Below are positions 10,553 through 23,202 of a DNA stretch of 64,000 bases, in pieces (positions within the stretch are counted from its first letter, which is position 1; the number at the start of each line of letters is the position of its first letter). The stretch comes from Calvatia gigantea (taxonomy: Eukaryota; Basidiomycota; Agaricomycetes; Agaricales; Lycoperdaceae): positions 2,170,001-2,234,000 of the forward strand of contig JACAAK010000004.1 of the NCBI GenBank assembly GCA_025093985.1. The letters are read 5' to 3'. The notes under the pieces were generated by a model. That model did not search any database. It was given only the letters and a program-made list of their open reading frames with translations, and was not told the DNA's origin. Made by a program: the position numbers and the translations under genes.

Positions 10553-13500
10553 ATGAGTGCACCGAACTCAACTCCCAACCATACGTCTAAGTCTTCATCT
10601 GGAGGTCCTTTTGCGTATCAGACGCGTCTACTGGAACGAACGTCTTCGATAGGGGGGAGTTCACGATTATCACGCAACAACTCTCAGTCGGGGATTGGCA
10701 TCCTCACTACCCCCACTGGCTCATCGAATCCAGCCCCGGGATCGAGGCGATGGGCACCCTCACACCGTCCCAATAGCAGTTTAGACATCCTGAGGGGAAA
10801 GTGGGAGGACCGATCACGGGAGGCGGATGCAGACGATACCCATCATACCAATTCCAGTCCCACCCGCGGTGCCTCCAAACCACGCCCTCGGTCAACGGTA
10901 CTGGAGAACATCTCACCCAATACGACCAACAGCTCGACCTCCTCGCGTAATGACCCCTCGACTGTCACGTCTACATCGTCAACATCTATCCCAGAGCTCC
11001 AGACCCCAACATACCTCAAACGGCGGACCATGCCTGAGCCTATTATCGCCTCGCCACTCTCTCCTAATACAACAGGGATATCAGTCGAAGCAGATTCACC
11101 GTTTTCCGCATCGCCCCATCGCATTCACATACCCCCATCAGGAACGTCACCTTCCCCGTCGAGCTCCAGGCAACCACCTTCGACCCCAATATTATCCTCT
11201 CAGAATATCTTCCCCTCATCCAGCTCCCGTCCTTCTTATGACTTACCTAAGAATACCACCCCTAGACAACATTCTCCATTACGTGGCCACAGCTCTCTTT
11301 CATCACAGTCATCCTCGACGAGTTGGACAGGCGCTTCAAAGGAGACCGAAATTAAGCCCGTATCCAGACCTCAGGTCATAGGCGATGGAATTTCCCCTTC
11401 CTCAACTGCGAGTCTATCCAGAAACCGATCAAGGTCATTATATGGTTCATCCGCCATCTTATCGACACCGGAGAAAAGTGCCCAGCAGTCTTTTTACGCG
11501 CTTGGTCGCAACAAATCTGTGACTTCTTTTGTGGACGACAAAGATACCGCAAAGTCATACTATTCCTCCAATCGAAACAGTTCTGTGACAAGCCTAACAG
11601 AAAGTAAACCTATCCCCTACCAACCGCCGCCCCTGGTTCGCCCTACATCATCTGTAATGTCTCCTTCACCATACCGCAGTTCCTATATGTCCAGTAAAAA
11701 GGCGCCTACTTATGGTGACAACTTGAGTGTTGGACCTCGAATGGGCAGACACCTGCCCCGGATTGCGAGTGGCGACGGCGATGAAAACTGGGAGGAGACA
11801 AAACCTGAACCTCCCAAGGCACCGAAGCCTATCACAGAGGAGCGTGCCCCAGTTTCACCGCGGAAGGAGAGGCTTAGAGAAGGGTTGCACGGAAGCCCTG
11901 CAATGTCTCCTACTCGGAGTCAAACCTTACCCGAAATACCCGGTCTTGCTGTTCCTGAAGGGGAAGGTGTCGCTGGCCTTCCTGGCCGTTTACAATTGAA
12001 AGCGCCCAGTACTCCTGCATCACCCGGTTTTACCTCCAGATATTATGGAAGCAACTGGGCGGATACTCAACGTCATCTTATCCAAGCATACGAATATCTA
12101 TGTCACGTTGGCGAGGCCCATCAATGGATTGAAGGGTGCCTTGGAGAAGAAATTGGATTTAACATTGTAGAAATGGAAGATGGCCTTCGGAATGGTGTTG
12201 TACTCGCGAAACTTGTTCGTGCCTTCCAGCCCCAGGCAGTCCGACGAATCTTCGAGGTAAGCTCCCTCTCCGGGGATATAAGATCTTTGGCTGAAGTATT
12301 CTACAGTCATCCAACCTCCGCGATTTTCGGCATTCAGATAACATCAATATATTCTTCAAGTTTGTTCGTGATGTTGGCCTGCCTGAGGTTAGAGTCTGAG
12401 TATTGGTGATCGAACTTCTTACTGACATGAATCATAGGGCTTCATCTTTGAGCTCACCGACCTTTACGAGAAGAAGAATATTCCAAAGGCCATTTATTGT
12501 ATCCATGCCTTGAGGTATGTTTTCCAACAGGCACTGCAAATAGTATACTTACGTTTATACCAGTCACTTGCTCGCGCATCGTGGTATGGCCCAGAGGATC
12601 GGGAACCTGATCGGTCACCTTCATTTCTCTGACGACGAATTGCAAAAGACCCAAAAAGGCTTGAAGGAGTCGGGCGTCGCAATGCCCAATTTCGGCAACG
12701 TTGGAAGAGAGTTGGCTAAGGAAATAAACGAAGAAGCAGAGCCAGAAATTGAAACTGAAGAAGAGCGTGAGCCGTTTTTTTTTTCCACACGTTTTATATC
12801 GTCTTTGATACCCTTTCGTAGGTCAGCATCGACTCCTAATGGAGAATGAGGACTCTATTGTTGTCGTCCAATCTCTGGCTCGTGGTTATCTTGCACGACG
12901 AGCGCGAGCAAATATCCAAGCGCGCATGCGTTTCGCCGAGCGGCGTATCACCAAGTTCCAGGCACAATGTCGAGGTTTCCTGCTGCGAAATCAGGTCCGG
13001 GATCAAAGGCGAGAGCGGAAGAACCTTCGGCCTTGGGTCATTGCTCTGCAAGCTACGGCCCGCTCTTCACTTGTGAGACGTCGTTGGAGAGCACAAATAC
13101 GGAGAATTCGGGCGACTTCTTCTGTGATCGTAAAAGTCCAAGCTCAGTCTCGTGGCGTACTTCAACGTCGCCGTTTCCAGAAACTTAAAGGCGCTCTTCG
13201 CACAATCAACACTTCGATGACCCGTTTACAGGCTTTTGCACGTGCTCGTATCACGAGGGCAGCACGAACGGAGCTCAAGAAAACCTTCAGCCAGCCCCGA
13301 GTAAGGTCTTCAATCGTTCAATTCCAGGCCCTTGCACGCGGTGCGCTCGTTCGACGAGCCTTGCGGAAACAACAGTATAAGTTGGTCAAGATGGACCCTA
13401 TATTCGCTAGCTTGCAAGCACAACTCCGTGGTATCCTTGTCCGCCGTCGTGTTCGAACGCAGTTGGCGAAGCTAGAGAATGTCACGGATATTGTGATCCG

Positions 13501-16500
13501 CATACAAGCTGCTGTTCGCACATACTTAGCCAGGAAACGTTTGTTGGTCCTCATTCGTGGGTTGCGGCGAGTTACGCCACTTATGGTTGGCCTGCAGGCC
13601 CGTGCTCGAGCAAAGATAGCTCGTCAACAACATACAAGCCTCGTGAAGGCTTTGGAAACGCCCAAGAATCTGGAGATGATTTCTTCGCTCCAGGCACGAG
13701 CTCGAGCATGTTTGACGCGGCGGCGTCACAACGAATTGAAGCGAAACTTAGATTATGCCGTACCTGATGTGACGAACATCCAGGCTGCTATCCGTGGTGC
13801 CTTTGTCCGGAACGAGTATCACCAATGGAGAGACCATCTCCATCGTAGCGAGCATGTTGCTGTTATTATGCAAGCAATGCTGCGCGGTGCTCTAGTGAGA
13901 CGACAGTTCAAGGCCAAGATGGATTATTACCATGCCAATCTCAGCAAAGTCATCAAGATTCAATCCCTCTTCCGTGCAAAGGAAACACGTGAGCAGTACC
14001 ATCAGCTTACAATGGGATCCAACGTCTCTGTTGGCACGATCAAGAACTTCGTCCATCTTCTTGATGATTCTGAAGCGGATTTCCGAGAAGAAATCAAAGT
14101 AGAGAGGTTGAGGAAGCAGGTTGTAGAATGTATTCGCGAGAACCAGGCTTTAGAGAACGAGGTCAACGACTTAGACGTCAAGGTTGCCTTGGTAGTTGAT
14201 AACGCGAAGAAACGGAAGGGGACCGATAGCGCTACGATGCACGCTGCTCGAGTCAAACTCCTTGCGGATCATGGTGACCCCTTCTCCGGACCCAGCGCCG
14301 TAGACCACACCGCAAGGAGAAAGCTTGAATTATACCAGCAGCTCTTTTACCTGCTTCAGACTCGTGGCGAATACCTGAGTCGATTGTTCTCAAGGTTATC
14401 CCAGGAAGGCGTCGCAGAACCTAGTCGGAGGTTCGCAGAGAGGGTTGTCCTAACGTTATTTGGTTATGGCCAGGATCGCCGAGAGGATTTCTTGTTGTTG
14501 AAACTGTTGCAGGTGTGTGAAACTACGATAGAACTGCCCGAGTCCTCATTCGACCCTTCGCTCTAGCTCGCCATTCGGGATGAAGTTGTGTTGGGGAACA
14601 GTATCGAAACCGTCGTGCGAAACCACCCCATGTATTTGAACATCGCTGTCCATTATATCCGGCCAAAGCAAAGCACATTCGCACGGGAAGCGTTTCAAAC
14701 GATAGTCAAAGAAGTGACTGACTCCGACGATCTGGACCTTGAGACTGATCCGTCTCTTGTGCGTTATGTGCTCTCTTTGCTTACTGCTTAGATGACACTC
14801 ACTGGATTCCCAGCTGCATCATGCCCGTATAACCATTGAAGAACTTAAATCAGGCATAGCTAGTGCCATTCCTAAGGATGTGACCTTCAGAGACGCCCTT
14901 GAATATCCTGAAACAAGGGCCATGTATATTCGCCGTAGGTTTCACGTTATTGATAACTCGTCGGGATATATAACCCAGCCTAGCAGAACTTCAACTTGTT
15001 CAGTGGTGGACAGACGCTTTCGTGAAGGCCATTACCGCGTCCACAATGAAGGTGCCTTTCAGTATGAGGTACCTTGCCCGGGAAACACTGCTTGCACTTA
15101 AGGTAAGGCTACATCCTTAATGAAATGCTATGCCTAAATCATTTCGGTTATCCAGGAAAAATTTCCGAACAGTGCGGATGAACAATATGCAGCATGCATT
15201 GGACGTTTGGTGTACTACCGCTACATATACCCAATCGTCATGTGAGTTCGGTTTGAACTTCCGTATTTTACTGGAGTGCATCTCATCATTTCTTTCTAGG
15301 ACACCAGAAGTCTTTGAAATCGTTCCGAAAACAGTCAAGGCCACGGCGCGCAAGAACCTTGCTCAAATTTCCAAGGTCTTGACACAAATTGTAACTGGCA
15401 CAGAATTCGGGGACGACCAGCCGGTCTACATACCAATTAATGACTTCGTTCGTGAAGCGTCTGGGCGCATGGCAGCTTGGCTTTTGGAAGGTAAAGTTGA
15501 AAAAGCGAAATCCCAGCCTGAGGTCTTTTGCTAATCACATCACAGTGGCTGACGTATCTGATGCCGAGTCATACTTTTATGCTCACGAGTTTCTGGACGT
15601 TACAGTCCAACCAAAGCCCATATACATTACCCCAAATGAGGTCTATACAATGCACAGTTTGCTCCTACAACACCTCAAGTTCTTGGTGAGTTCGATAACG
15701 TTAGATAGTCCCACAGTTTTAACTTTTGCTAGGCACCCCAACCTGATGATCCACTACGAGTTATTTTAAATGAATTGGTTGGTGTCCCGCACCTTGCAAA
15801 TGAGGAACTTAAGGATGCTCGAGACACCGCCATCACCCTCGAGCTTACCAACCGCTTCGCCACCGTTGGAGGTATTTTCCTGACCCCAATTGACTCGCAC
15901 ACCATTGACCCCCAACTTTTTTATAGATCCTCACGCGGAAGAAAAAACGCTTTGGGTGCAAGCCAAACGTGGGGTGCTGGCGATTCTCCGCGTCCAACCC
16001 GCTCAAGATCTTCTGGAGTCCCTCATGCGCCCTGTCACCGAACAAGATGAAGCGACTTGGGAGGATATCCTTGAGGCTGAGGCCCTTAACGAACAGAGTC
16101 GCCAACATTCCAGACGGCAACCGTCCGCTGTTGGGAACGATGTCTATAGACTTGAAGACATCCGAACGTGAGTGCTCACCGCCCCTTCGGGTCACCCGTA
16201 CTCATTGTAAGTAGATGGAGATTTGCTGCCGTTAAAGCATTAGCTATCACCAATCTCCTGGAATTGGAGAAGCAAAGCAAGATCACTCGAGAAGATGGAT
16301 TCCAGGGAATTCTCAACGCAATTGCTGGTGATGTGCGGAGCAAACATCGCAAACGTATGCAAAGACAGCAAGAGATGAAGAGCATGAAGGAGGCATTGCG
16401 ACATCTTGAAGAACGCAAGAAATATTATGAAGAGCAAATTAGCAGCTACCAGAACCACGTTCAGGCTGCCATGAATACCATGCAACAGAAGAAAGGGTAC

Positions 16501-16997
16501 ATTTGTCTCCATTCACTCGCCCATTGTCTCATGTGAACATTTCAATCACAGAAAGAAGCGCTTCATCATCCCTTTCACCAAGCAATACTGGCATATCCGA
16601 GAACTCCAGAAAGCAGGAGTGACTCCGAAATTCGGATCATATTTCTATACCGCTAAGGACTTATACGATAAGAAGATTCTACTGTCCATCGAACAATACT
16701 CGCCTCGTCAATATGACAAGTTCCACATCAAGATCTCATCCGATTCTGTCGGCATTTTCACTCTTATCTTAGAGTCTACGATGCTCGGCATCACGAGTAA
16801 AATCGCCACAGAAAATATCCGGATGGAGGACTTGCTGCAAGCAAAGTACGAAAAACAGACATGCTTAGTACTGTTCGGCGGAAGAGTCAAAGTCAATTTC
16901 GAGCCGTTCCTTGATGAAGTCAACAAAAAGTAAGTATCGGCCGAATTTTGTATGTTATTCCAAAGCTCACTTCACTCCCAGTTTCCTTGGATCATAA
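10553..16997 (+). CDS. IQGAP-family Ras GTPase-activating-like scaffold
   Basis: From ATG 10553 come about 500 low-complexity Ser/Pro/Thr-rich residues, then a calponin-homology domain starting near 12058 (ADTQRHLIQAYEYLCHVGEA) that crosses introns near 12256, 12386 and 12514. From about 12850 to 14010 I count about 13 IQ-like calmodulin or light-chain sites, such as VVVQSLARGYLARR, TKFQAQCRGFLLRN, IRIQAAVRTYLARKR and IKIQSLFRAKETREQ. A GAP-related domain follows (YLSRLFSRLSQEGVAEPSRR onward), then the RasGAP C-terminal domain (LEKQSKITREDGFQGILN, coiled coil, KRFIIPFTKQYWHIREL). After one last intron the protein ends FLGS with TAA 16995-16997. Homologues (fission yeast Rng2, yeast Iqg1) organise actin and myosin at the cytokinetic ring. 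The long leader ahead of the CH domain is longer than in Rng2 or Iqg1. Confidence 0.93.
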
Positions 16998-17139
16998 TTC
17001 AATTCATATTTATGCATAATTTCTTTGGGTCATCTTTCAAATTCATCTTGTGAAAGCTTTTTACTGTGACCATTTCTTGTAGCCGTACAACACGCGACAT
17101 ATGTATTTTTATACAAGCACATTTCCTTATCATGCGCCT

Positions 17140-19855
17140 TCACAGTGTGTACATGAATTCTGGGTGACGATCTCCAATGGGAGCCCTCGTCTTCCCTTCT
17201 CTGACAAGTTGGAGATATTGGTCGATATTTCCTTGGCGACGCCCTTCACGTCTCGCTTTGTTCTCCCAGAGGCAGTAAAGCCTAATCATACCTCAACATC
17301 AGAAGGAAGACGAGAAATCTTGTCACATACACATTAGCACCAATCAAAATCCAGGCCAGGATTACGAAGGCAAGAACAATTGTGTGTCCTTTATGGTATT
17401 GAGGTGCTTGATCTAGCGGTGGGTTAGATTAGAGTACATCCAGTTTTTACTTTCTAGTAAGTTACCTGGTGTATAGACGAAGGTAGCAATGAAACCCCTG
17501 CAAAAATTACCCACGTAGTCAGAATCTAATTGGCGTGTCTGCTATTGGCTGGATTTACCCTACGTTCGCAATGGCAAGCTGCAATGCAGTCGTTGTGGCT
17601 CTTTTGTAATGACCACGACTATTATTGGGTAGGATTGACCTTCGCGAAGCTCAAATTAAACCTGTGCTGCACTGATATCCGAGCAATTACTCACAGAATA
17701 GAAGGGCCGGATGGATAACTAAACACAAAACAATTAAAGGGCACGGTTCACACGGGACATGTGGATTACTCACATGCCAGCAGCCATGAAGAACACCGCT
17801 ACGTATCTGGTCCTATCATTAGTAGCAGTGATCGCGATTACATATCCTAAAACCCACGAGAACGGTTAAAGCGGGGATGTGGTGTGGGTAATGCCTTACC
17901 TATGAAGGAAAGGGGAAGACAGATGAGGATAAAGGGGCCCCGCCATCTTAACCGGTCACTGGCGTAGGCCACGATGACTGGTGGTGCTTAACAGCACAAC
18001 ATTGAAACACTGAATATGTGACTCACCAGTGAGAACCACAGCTGGGACGTACGGCGGTACTGATGGCATTTTCTCATGATGGTAACACCAGGTGAAGCGA
18101 GTCACCCACCTGTATGTAGTTGGGCTTGAGCGCCTGAATAGCCCAATCCAGCTATAATGGTGGGCCTTCGTGACGTGAGAAGGATATAAGCTTCTATGTG
18201 GTTGGATGGACTTACAGGAACAAGGAGTATGAATAGAGACTGACGACGAGGCCCAAGTACGCCACACCCGTTAGCCACACTTGTATATCCAGGCAACCTG
18301 GTATTCCGCCCATCACCCAAAGTCAAAATAACCACGAGATGCGGCGTACCTCTGATCACTTCACCCCATTCAAATTTCTCGTCTTCTTGTTGTGTTTCCG
18401 GTAATATAGCGGATTGAACCGATTCTGCATGGGAGTGAGAACCTTTCTCCCCTCGATCATCCGTGGTGGGGCTATCTTGGTGCCTGACAATAACTTCTGA
18501 CGTCTTGCCGTCCCTTTCAAAGCGGCGAACTATTATTGCGACGTTCCCGTGAATGGGCGAGCATGTGGTCAACATGAGATGGCACACATACCAGCAAAAT
18601 CCCTCTCTTCCTGGCTCAGGAAGCTTGCCGAGGCCAGGTCAGCTGGAAGTATGCAAGCTGCAATAATGCCAATGAGGACAGTGGCAATGCCTTCTAATAT
18701 CTGGGCGATGTCAATATTTTATGTGTTCATTCAGCAAGCGCAGAACCGCACGTACGAAAATCCATCGCCACCCGGATAGCCCTCCCACGCCGTTCATCTG
18801 GATAATCGCAGACGCGAGAAGACCTATTACCTTTCGCCGTGAGCAAGGAAATACTGTCAGAGGGGAATCACCTAACCGCCGAAAGCTCCGGATAGTGAAG
18901 CTGCTCAGTAGGTCAATCAACAGAGCTTCTGGGTATTCGAATACAAGTTTTGGGCATACCAGACGCGTAAAAAATCCCCACTCTAAGAAGTAAAATAGAT
19001 AAGAGAATCCCCAAGGCAGAGTAAGACCCGCTTACCTTAATTGCAGTTCGTGGCGCGTGTATATTGTACTGAGATAAAGGATCTATGTGCAGTGACAGTT
19101 GAACCAGATGCGGGGTCAGGAAGAAGAATATTCACCATTCCAGGAAGGAGACCTCCCTCGCAAAATCCGAGGAAGATACGGATGGCCAGTAATCCACTGT
19201 AGTTATGGACCTTCGTAAGATTAGACATGGATCTCAGAGCTACAAGGTTTATGGTGACACGAACGAGTGAAGTTAAAGTTGTAACAACGCCCCAGAGAGA
19301 CACAAGAATAGGAAGCCAGCGCTAAGCAGACTGGATTAGCTGCATTCCATCGTCCGTCGTATTGACTTACATTGGGCTTGATTTTCTTCATGACGATGTT
19401 GGAAGGTACTTCAATAACCAAGTAGCTTTAGGCATCGTCAGTCGCTGAGATGTTCAAAGAATTTGGTTCGTTGCACCTGGCATAAAATACTAGAATCCAG
19501 ACTCAACCCCTACACTAAATAGGAGACTTGGGAGGCTCACCAGCCAAGACGCTATTGAATTGATTGCCATGTAGATGTGCATCTCGTTCGAGGCCCGCAA
19601 TCCTGGGTCGACGTAAGTGAAGCAGTCGATGAGATGAGGAAGGGGTTCACCTTGCGTTTCCGATATTACTTCTGTCGATAAAGTTGGCAAGCCATAGCTA
19701 GTGACAGGTCTATCACCCTTGGAGGAGATTCGGCTTGATCGGAGACATACAAGAGCCAGAGGCGGCAAAACACGGCAGTCCAATTTCCAAAGTATTTTCT
19801 TGGTCATCTGAGCATGGCTAGAAACATCACCTGGCAGATGGATATTGGCTGCCAT
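17140..19855 (-). CDS. MFS transporter, Dal5-like anion:cation symporter
   Basis: From ATG 19855 to TGA at 17140-17142, about a dozen exons rebuild a 12-helix major facilitator. Diagnostic pieces are KILWKLDCRVLPPLALLWL, then ANFIDRSNIGNARIAGL, which is the family's first loop. Next are EVPSNIVMKK, LAIRIFLGFCEGGLLPGM, IIQMNGVGGLSGWRWIF and VLYCLWENKARREGRRQG. The tail KTRAPIGDRHPEFMYTL is typical of the Dal5 family. These proton-coupled plasma-membrane permeases take up allantoate, nicotinate, pantothenate, dipeptides and similar anions; the exact substrate cannot be read. All joins I checked keep phase, including the one just before the WENKARRE segment. It shares a 0.37 kb divergent promoter with the FF-domain gene. 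Confidence 0.88.
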
Positions 19856-20224
19856 TGCAATGGGCCAAGTTGGAGTATAAGAACAGAAGCAGGCTTCAAG
19901 CGGAACGTCAACCAAATATCGACTTTTATGGGTGGGGTGCCGTCAGAAATGAGATGTGTATTTAGACATGGAACAAGTCCGCGGTAGGTTGTTACTTGCT
20001 CCATTCGCCTTGCTGACAAGCGGCCGAAGTACGAACTTTGTGCGGTGACGAATGGCCACTGGAGAAAAGATAGAAGATTGGGAGCCCGATCGGAATGAAC
20101 TTACTCCACCTTTTTTAGTACTTACTCTATTTTTTGTCCTCCTCCTCAGGCTGACTCCCAGCGTGATAACGTCACGCGACATTGAATACCGCTCTTTCGT
20201 TTCGCCAAAGCCAAACCTGCGTGT
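19856..20224. other. Intergenic, divergent promoter region
   Basis: This 0.37 kb separates the permease (minus) from the WW/FF-domain gene (plus). I see no convincing open frame, repeat or RNA gene. Confidence 0.5.
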
Positions 20225-22817
20225 ATGTCTACTCCGCCATTCATTCCTCACGCTATCCCTCCTCTACCGCCGGGGTGGACGGATCATCTGTGTATGTTAA
20301 GCCCACAAACATACAATGCATGTATACTAACTCATCGCAGCCCCAGCGGGACATCCATATTATTACAACGCACAAACTCAAGAGTCTACATATGTCCGGC
20401 CAGTACCTTCCTTTCAAGCTGTGGCTGCAGCTCAGGTGCAACGCACCAAAGAAGAAAAACCACTCTTTAAGAAACAGGTGCCAGAGACCAACTGGTTGCG
20501 CGTAATCACGAACCTAGGAAATGTCTTCTACTTCAACGGGTCGGAGAAGAAGAGCTTATGGACCATACCGTACGAAATAGCGAGCGCAGTCGCCACAATG
20601 GAAAAGCAGGAGAAGGAAGATGAGCTCAAAGCACAACAGGATATGCTAGACAGAGTCGCGCAAGAGGAAGAGATTAAACGAGCGCAGGTCGACCGCATCA
20701 AGAAAGAAATGAAGGGGGTAATCAAGAGAAAACCTGACGAAGAAACACCGCTTGACGAACTTGTTATCGCCAAGAAGGCCAGAGTTGATGTCGAGGAAGA
20801 CGAGGAGGAAAGTGGAGAGGATAGCGAAGAGGATGAAGAAGAATGGCAACGTGAGGCTGCCGCTCAACTGGCCGCTGAAGCCGAGGAGGAACGCAGACGT
20901 CAAGAAGAAGAGCAGAAGCGAAAGGAGGAGGAAGAGAAACGACAAAGGGAAGTGGAGGTTGAAGAGCAACGTGCCCAGGCTGCGGGCCACTTTAAAATGC
21001 CCGAGAAGGTCGACTTGTCCATCGAGGAGGCAAAGGCCCTTTTCAAGGTTGGGAAAAGTACTACGCTAAACCATTTTACCATTATTGAACCGACATTTTT
21101 GCAGACTTTATTGAGGGAAAAGGATATCAACCCTCTTGAACCATGGGATCTGTCATTGCCAAAATTTGTCAATGATCCCCGATATGTTTTATTGCCGTCT
21201 GTCGCTGCACGGCGCGAGGCATTCGACGAGTACTGTCGGGATCGTGCTCGAGAGCTTAGAGAGTCGGCAGTAAAAAATGAGAAACAGTCATCCGATCCAA
21301 AACAGGAATTTGACAAATTCCTGGAACAAGAGGTCAAGAGTACGAGAACGAGTTGGACGGAGTTTCGTAGAACTTGGAGGAAAGACCGAAGATTTTATGG
21401 TTGGGGCAGAGATGACAGGGAACGAGAAAAACAGTTTCGTGATTTTCTCAAGGACCTCGGAGAAAGTGAGCGTCATCTTCCAGTCAGGCCTTGGATACCA
21501 ATTTCCCTTGTTGCGTAGAGAAGCGCAATGCCGCACAAAAAGCCGAAGCCGATTTTTTCCTGCTGTTGCGAGAACACCAAAAAGACATACATGGGGGCAC
21601 TTCTTGGAAAGAGGTAGTTTCTTGTCTAATTCACAGGACGCCTCTACTCACACTCCTCAGATAAAGAAACACCTGTCGCGTGACCCACGTTATGATGCTG
21701 TTGGGTCTTCTTCGTTGAGAGAAGAGCTCTTCAACACCTTTTTGAAAGGCAACGCCAATACTTCTTTTTCTATTGGTAAAGACGAGGCCCTGCCTAGCGG
21801 AGCAACCACGCTTTCAAAACGAGAAAGGAAGGAACGCGCGGTGAAAGAACGAGAGCAAAAAGTCAAAGCAGAGCTCAACCGGGTCGAAATGAGCATTGAA
21901 AAATCTAGAATGGGCATTAATAAAGAAGAAGGCGAGCGTGATTACAAGTGTGTGGTTCATCCATTGTTATTTCCGGGAGATACGTGCTGCTCACGAAATC
22001 TTGTTTCTAATGTCTAGGTCTATGCTTGTCGATGCTATCCGAGACCCACAGGTACGAGGTAGCATTTGAATGAGCAACAATTAACCTCTCCCTTCAGACA
22101 ACATGGGATGACGCACTGCCCTATCTTAAAGCTGACCCGCGTTTCCGAAACTCACCTCTGCCAGCCAACGAACAACTCGATTTATTCCGTTCTCATATTG
22201 ACTATCTCCGTCAGAAGCATATCACAAGCCTTCATGGTTTATTCCGGTCCCATTCGCCATCATTAGCAACCCCCATCAGCGATTTGCCTCTCCAATCCCT
22301 TTTGAAGTCTTTGCCAGCCACCAAACTTGGACTTGATATCTACCAGCTCGAACGTGAATATGACAGATGGCAGAGGGAACGGAATGTGAACGCGAGAAAA
22401 GCCTTCGATGAGATGCTCGCTGAGAATTCTTTTGTTGAATTCTGGGGTAGATTAGGCAAGCTTGGTGGTCAGGGGGTTGATGGGGGTGTCAAAGCAGATG
22501 ACCTTGGGGAAGACGAAGGAGAAGGTGGCGGTGGAAAAGTTGATATGAAAGTTTTGGCGAAGAAGGTGGATTTGGAAGAGATGGAGAAGGTTCTAAGGGT
22601 AAGTTACACAGAGATGACACTCGGAAACTGACATTCAAGTATTGGGGCAGAATGACAAACGCTTCACCGTATTTGATCACGTACCAGATCAAAGGGAAAA
22701 ATGGTTACGAGTGAGTAAGGCCAGGACCGGAAAATTGACACATTCGTCGTTAACCTGTAATCTCAGGAGTATTTGGCGAATCTCTCAGCACCGAAACTGT
22801 CTGTTCATGTATCATGA
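20225..22817 (+). CDS. WW and FF domain protein, TCERG1/Urn1-like
   Basis: ATG 20225 opens a Pro-rich stretch and a WW domain (LPPGWTDHLS, then PAGHPYYYNAQTQESTYVRP) split by an intron at about 20289-20340. A second WW-like segment has NWLRVITNLGNVFYFN and KSLWTIPYEI. An acidic coiled coil of Glu/Arg runs to about 20990. Several FF-type repeats follow: LFKTLLREKDINPLEPWDLS, EFRRTWRKDRRFYG, WKEIKKHLSRDPRYDAV and TTWDDALPYLKADPRFRN. The end is REYLANLSAPKLSVHVS with TGA 22815-22817. WW domains bind Pro-rich spliceosome factors and FF domains bind the phosphorylated RNA polymerase II tail, so a role coupling transcription and splicing is likely. Yeast Urn1 is smaller; metazoan TCERG1 has the same domain order. 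All intron joins checked keep phase. Confidence 0.88.
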
Positions 22818-23202
22818 TGATCCTTACGTAGGCTATATCCTTTCATTCCAATTATGGTACTTTTAGTGCTTGGTGCAGACTTGGGGACAATTCACTTTGG
22901 TTGCCAAAAGTATTTCGCTCTGCAGTCAATACTATGATACGTCCACGCGGAAGCTGCGAAGCAGCCTCATAGATTCTGGAGCAGAGTTGCGTGAGAGTCG
23001 CCAGCAAAACACGGGTCACGGGGTTCGGGTTCATGCTGGGCGTCGCTCGCGAAATTGGGCGCTTGGGAAAGCGACACGAAAACGACACGTCATTCGCTTT
23101 AGCCGTTTCCCCGCACTGACCTGATATTTATTCTTGATTCCTGGTTCTCCTTTCTATCGTAAAAACTATACCATCTTTGAGTTAGCGGAAAGGAAGGCCG
23201 TC
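22818..23202. other. Intergenic, GRP94 promoter
   Basis: This 0.39 kb precedes the GRP94 start. It contains a possible unfolded-protein-response site at 23086-23092. No gene is visible. Confidence 0.5.
23086..23092 (-). promoter_or_regulatory. UPRE-like TGACGTG core upstream of GRP94
   Basis: CACGTCA on the plus strand reads TGACGTG on the minus strand, about 110 bases before the GRP94 ATG. This is the core bound by HAC1/XBP1-type bZIP factors in the unfolded protein response. A 7-mer can occur by chance, so the call rests on its place before an ER chaperone. Confidence 0.4.
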
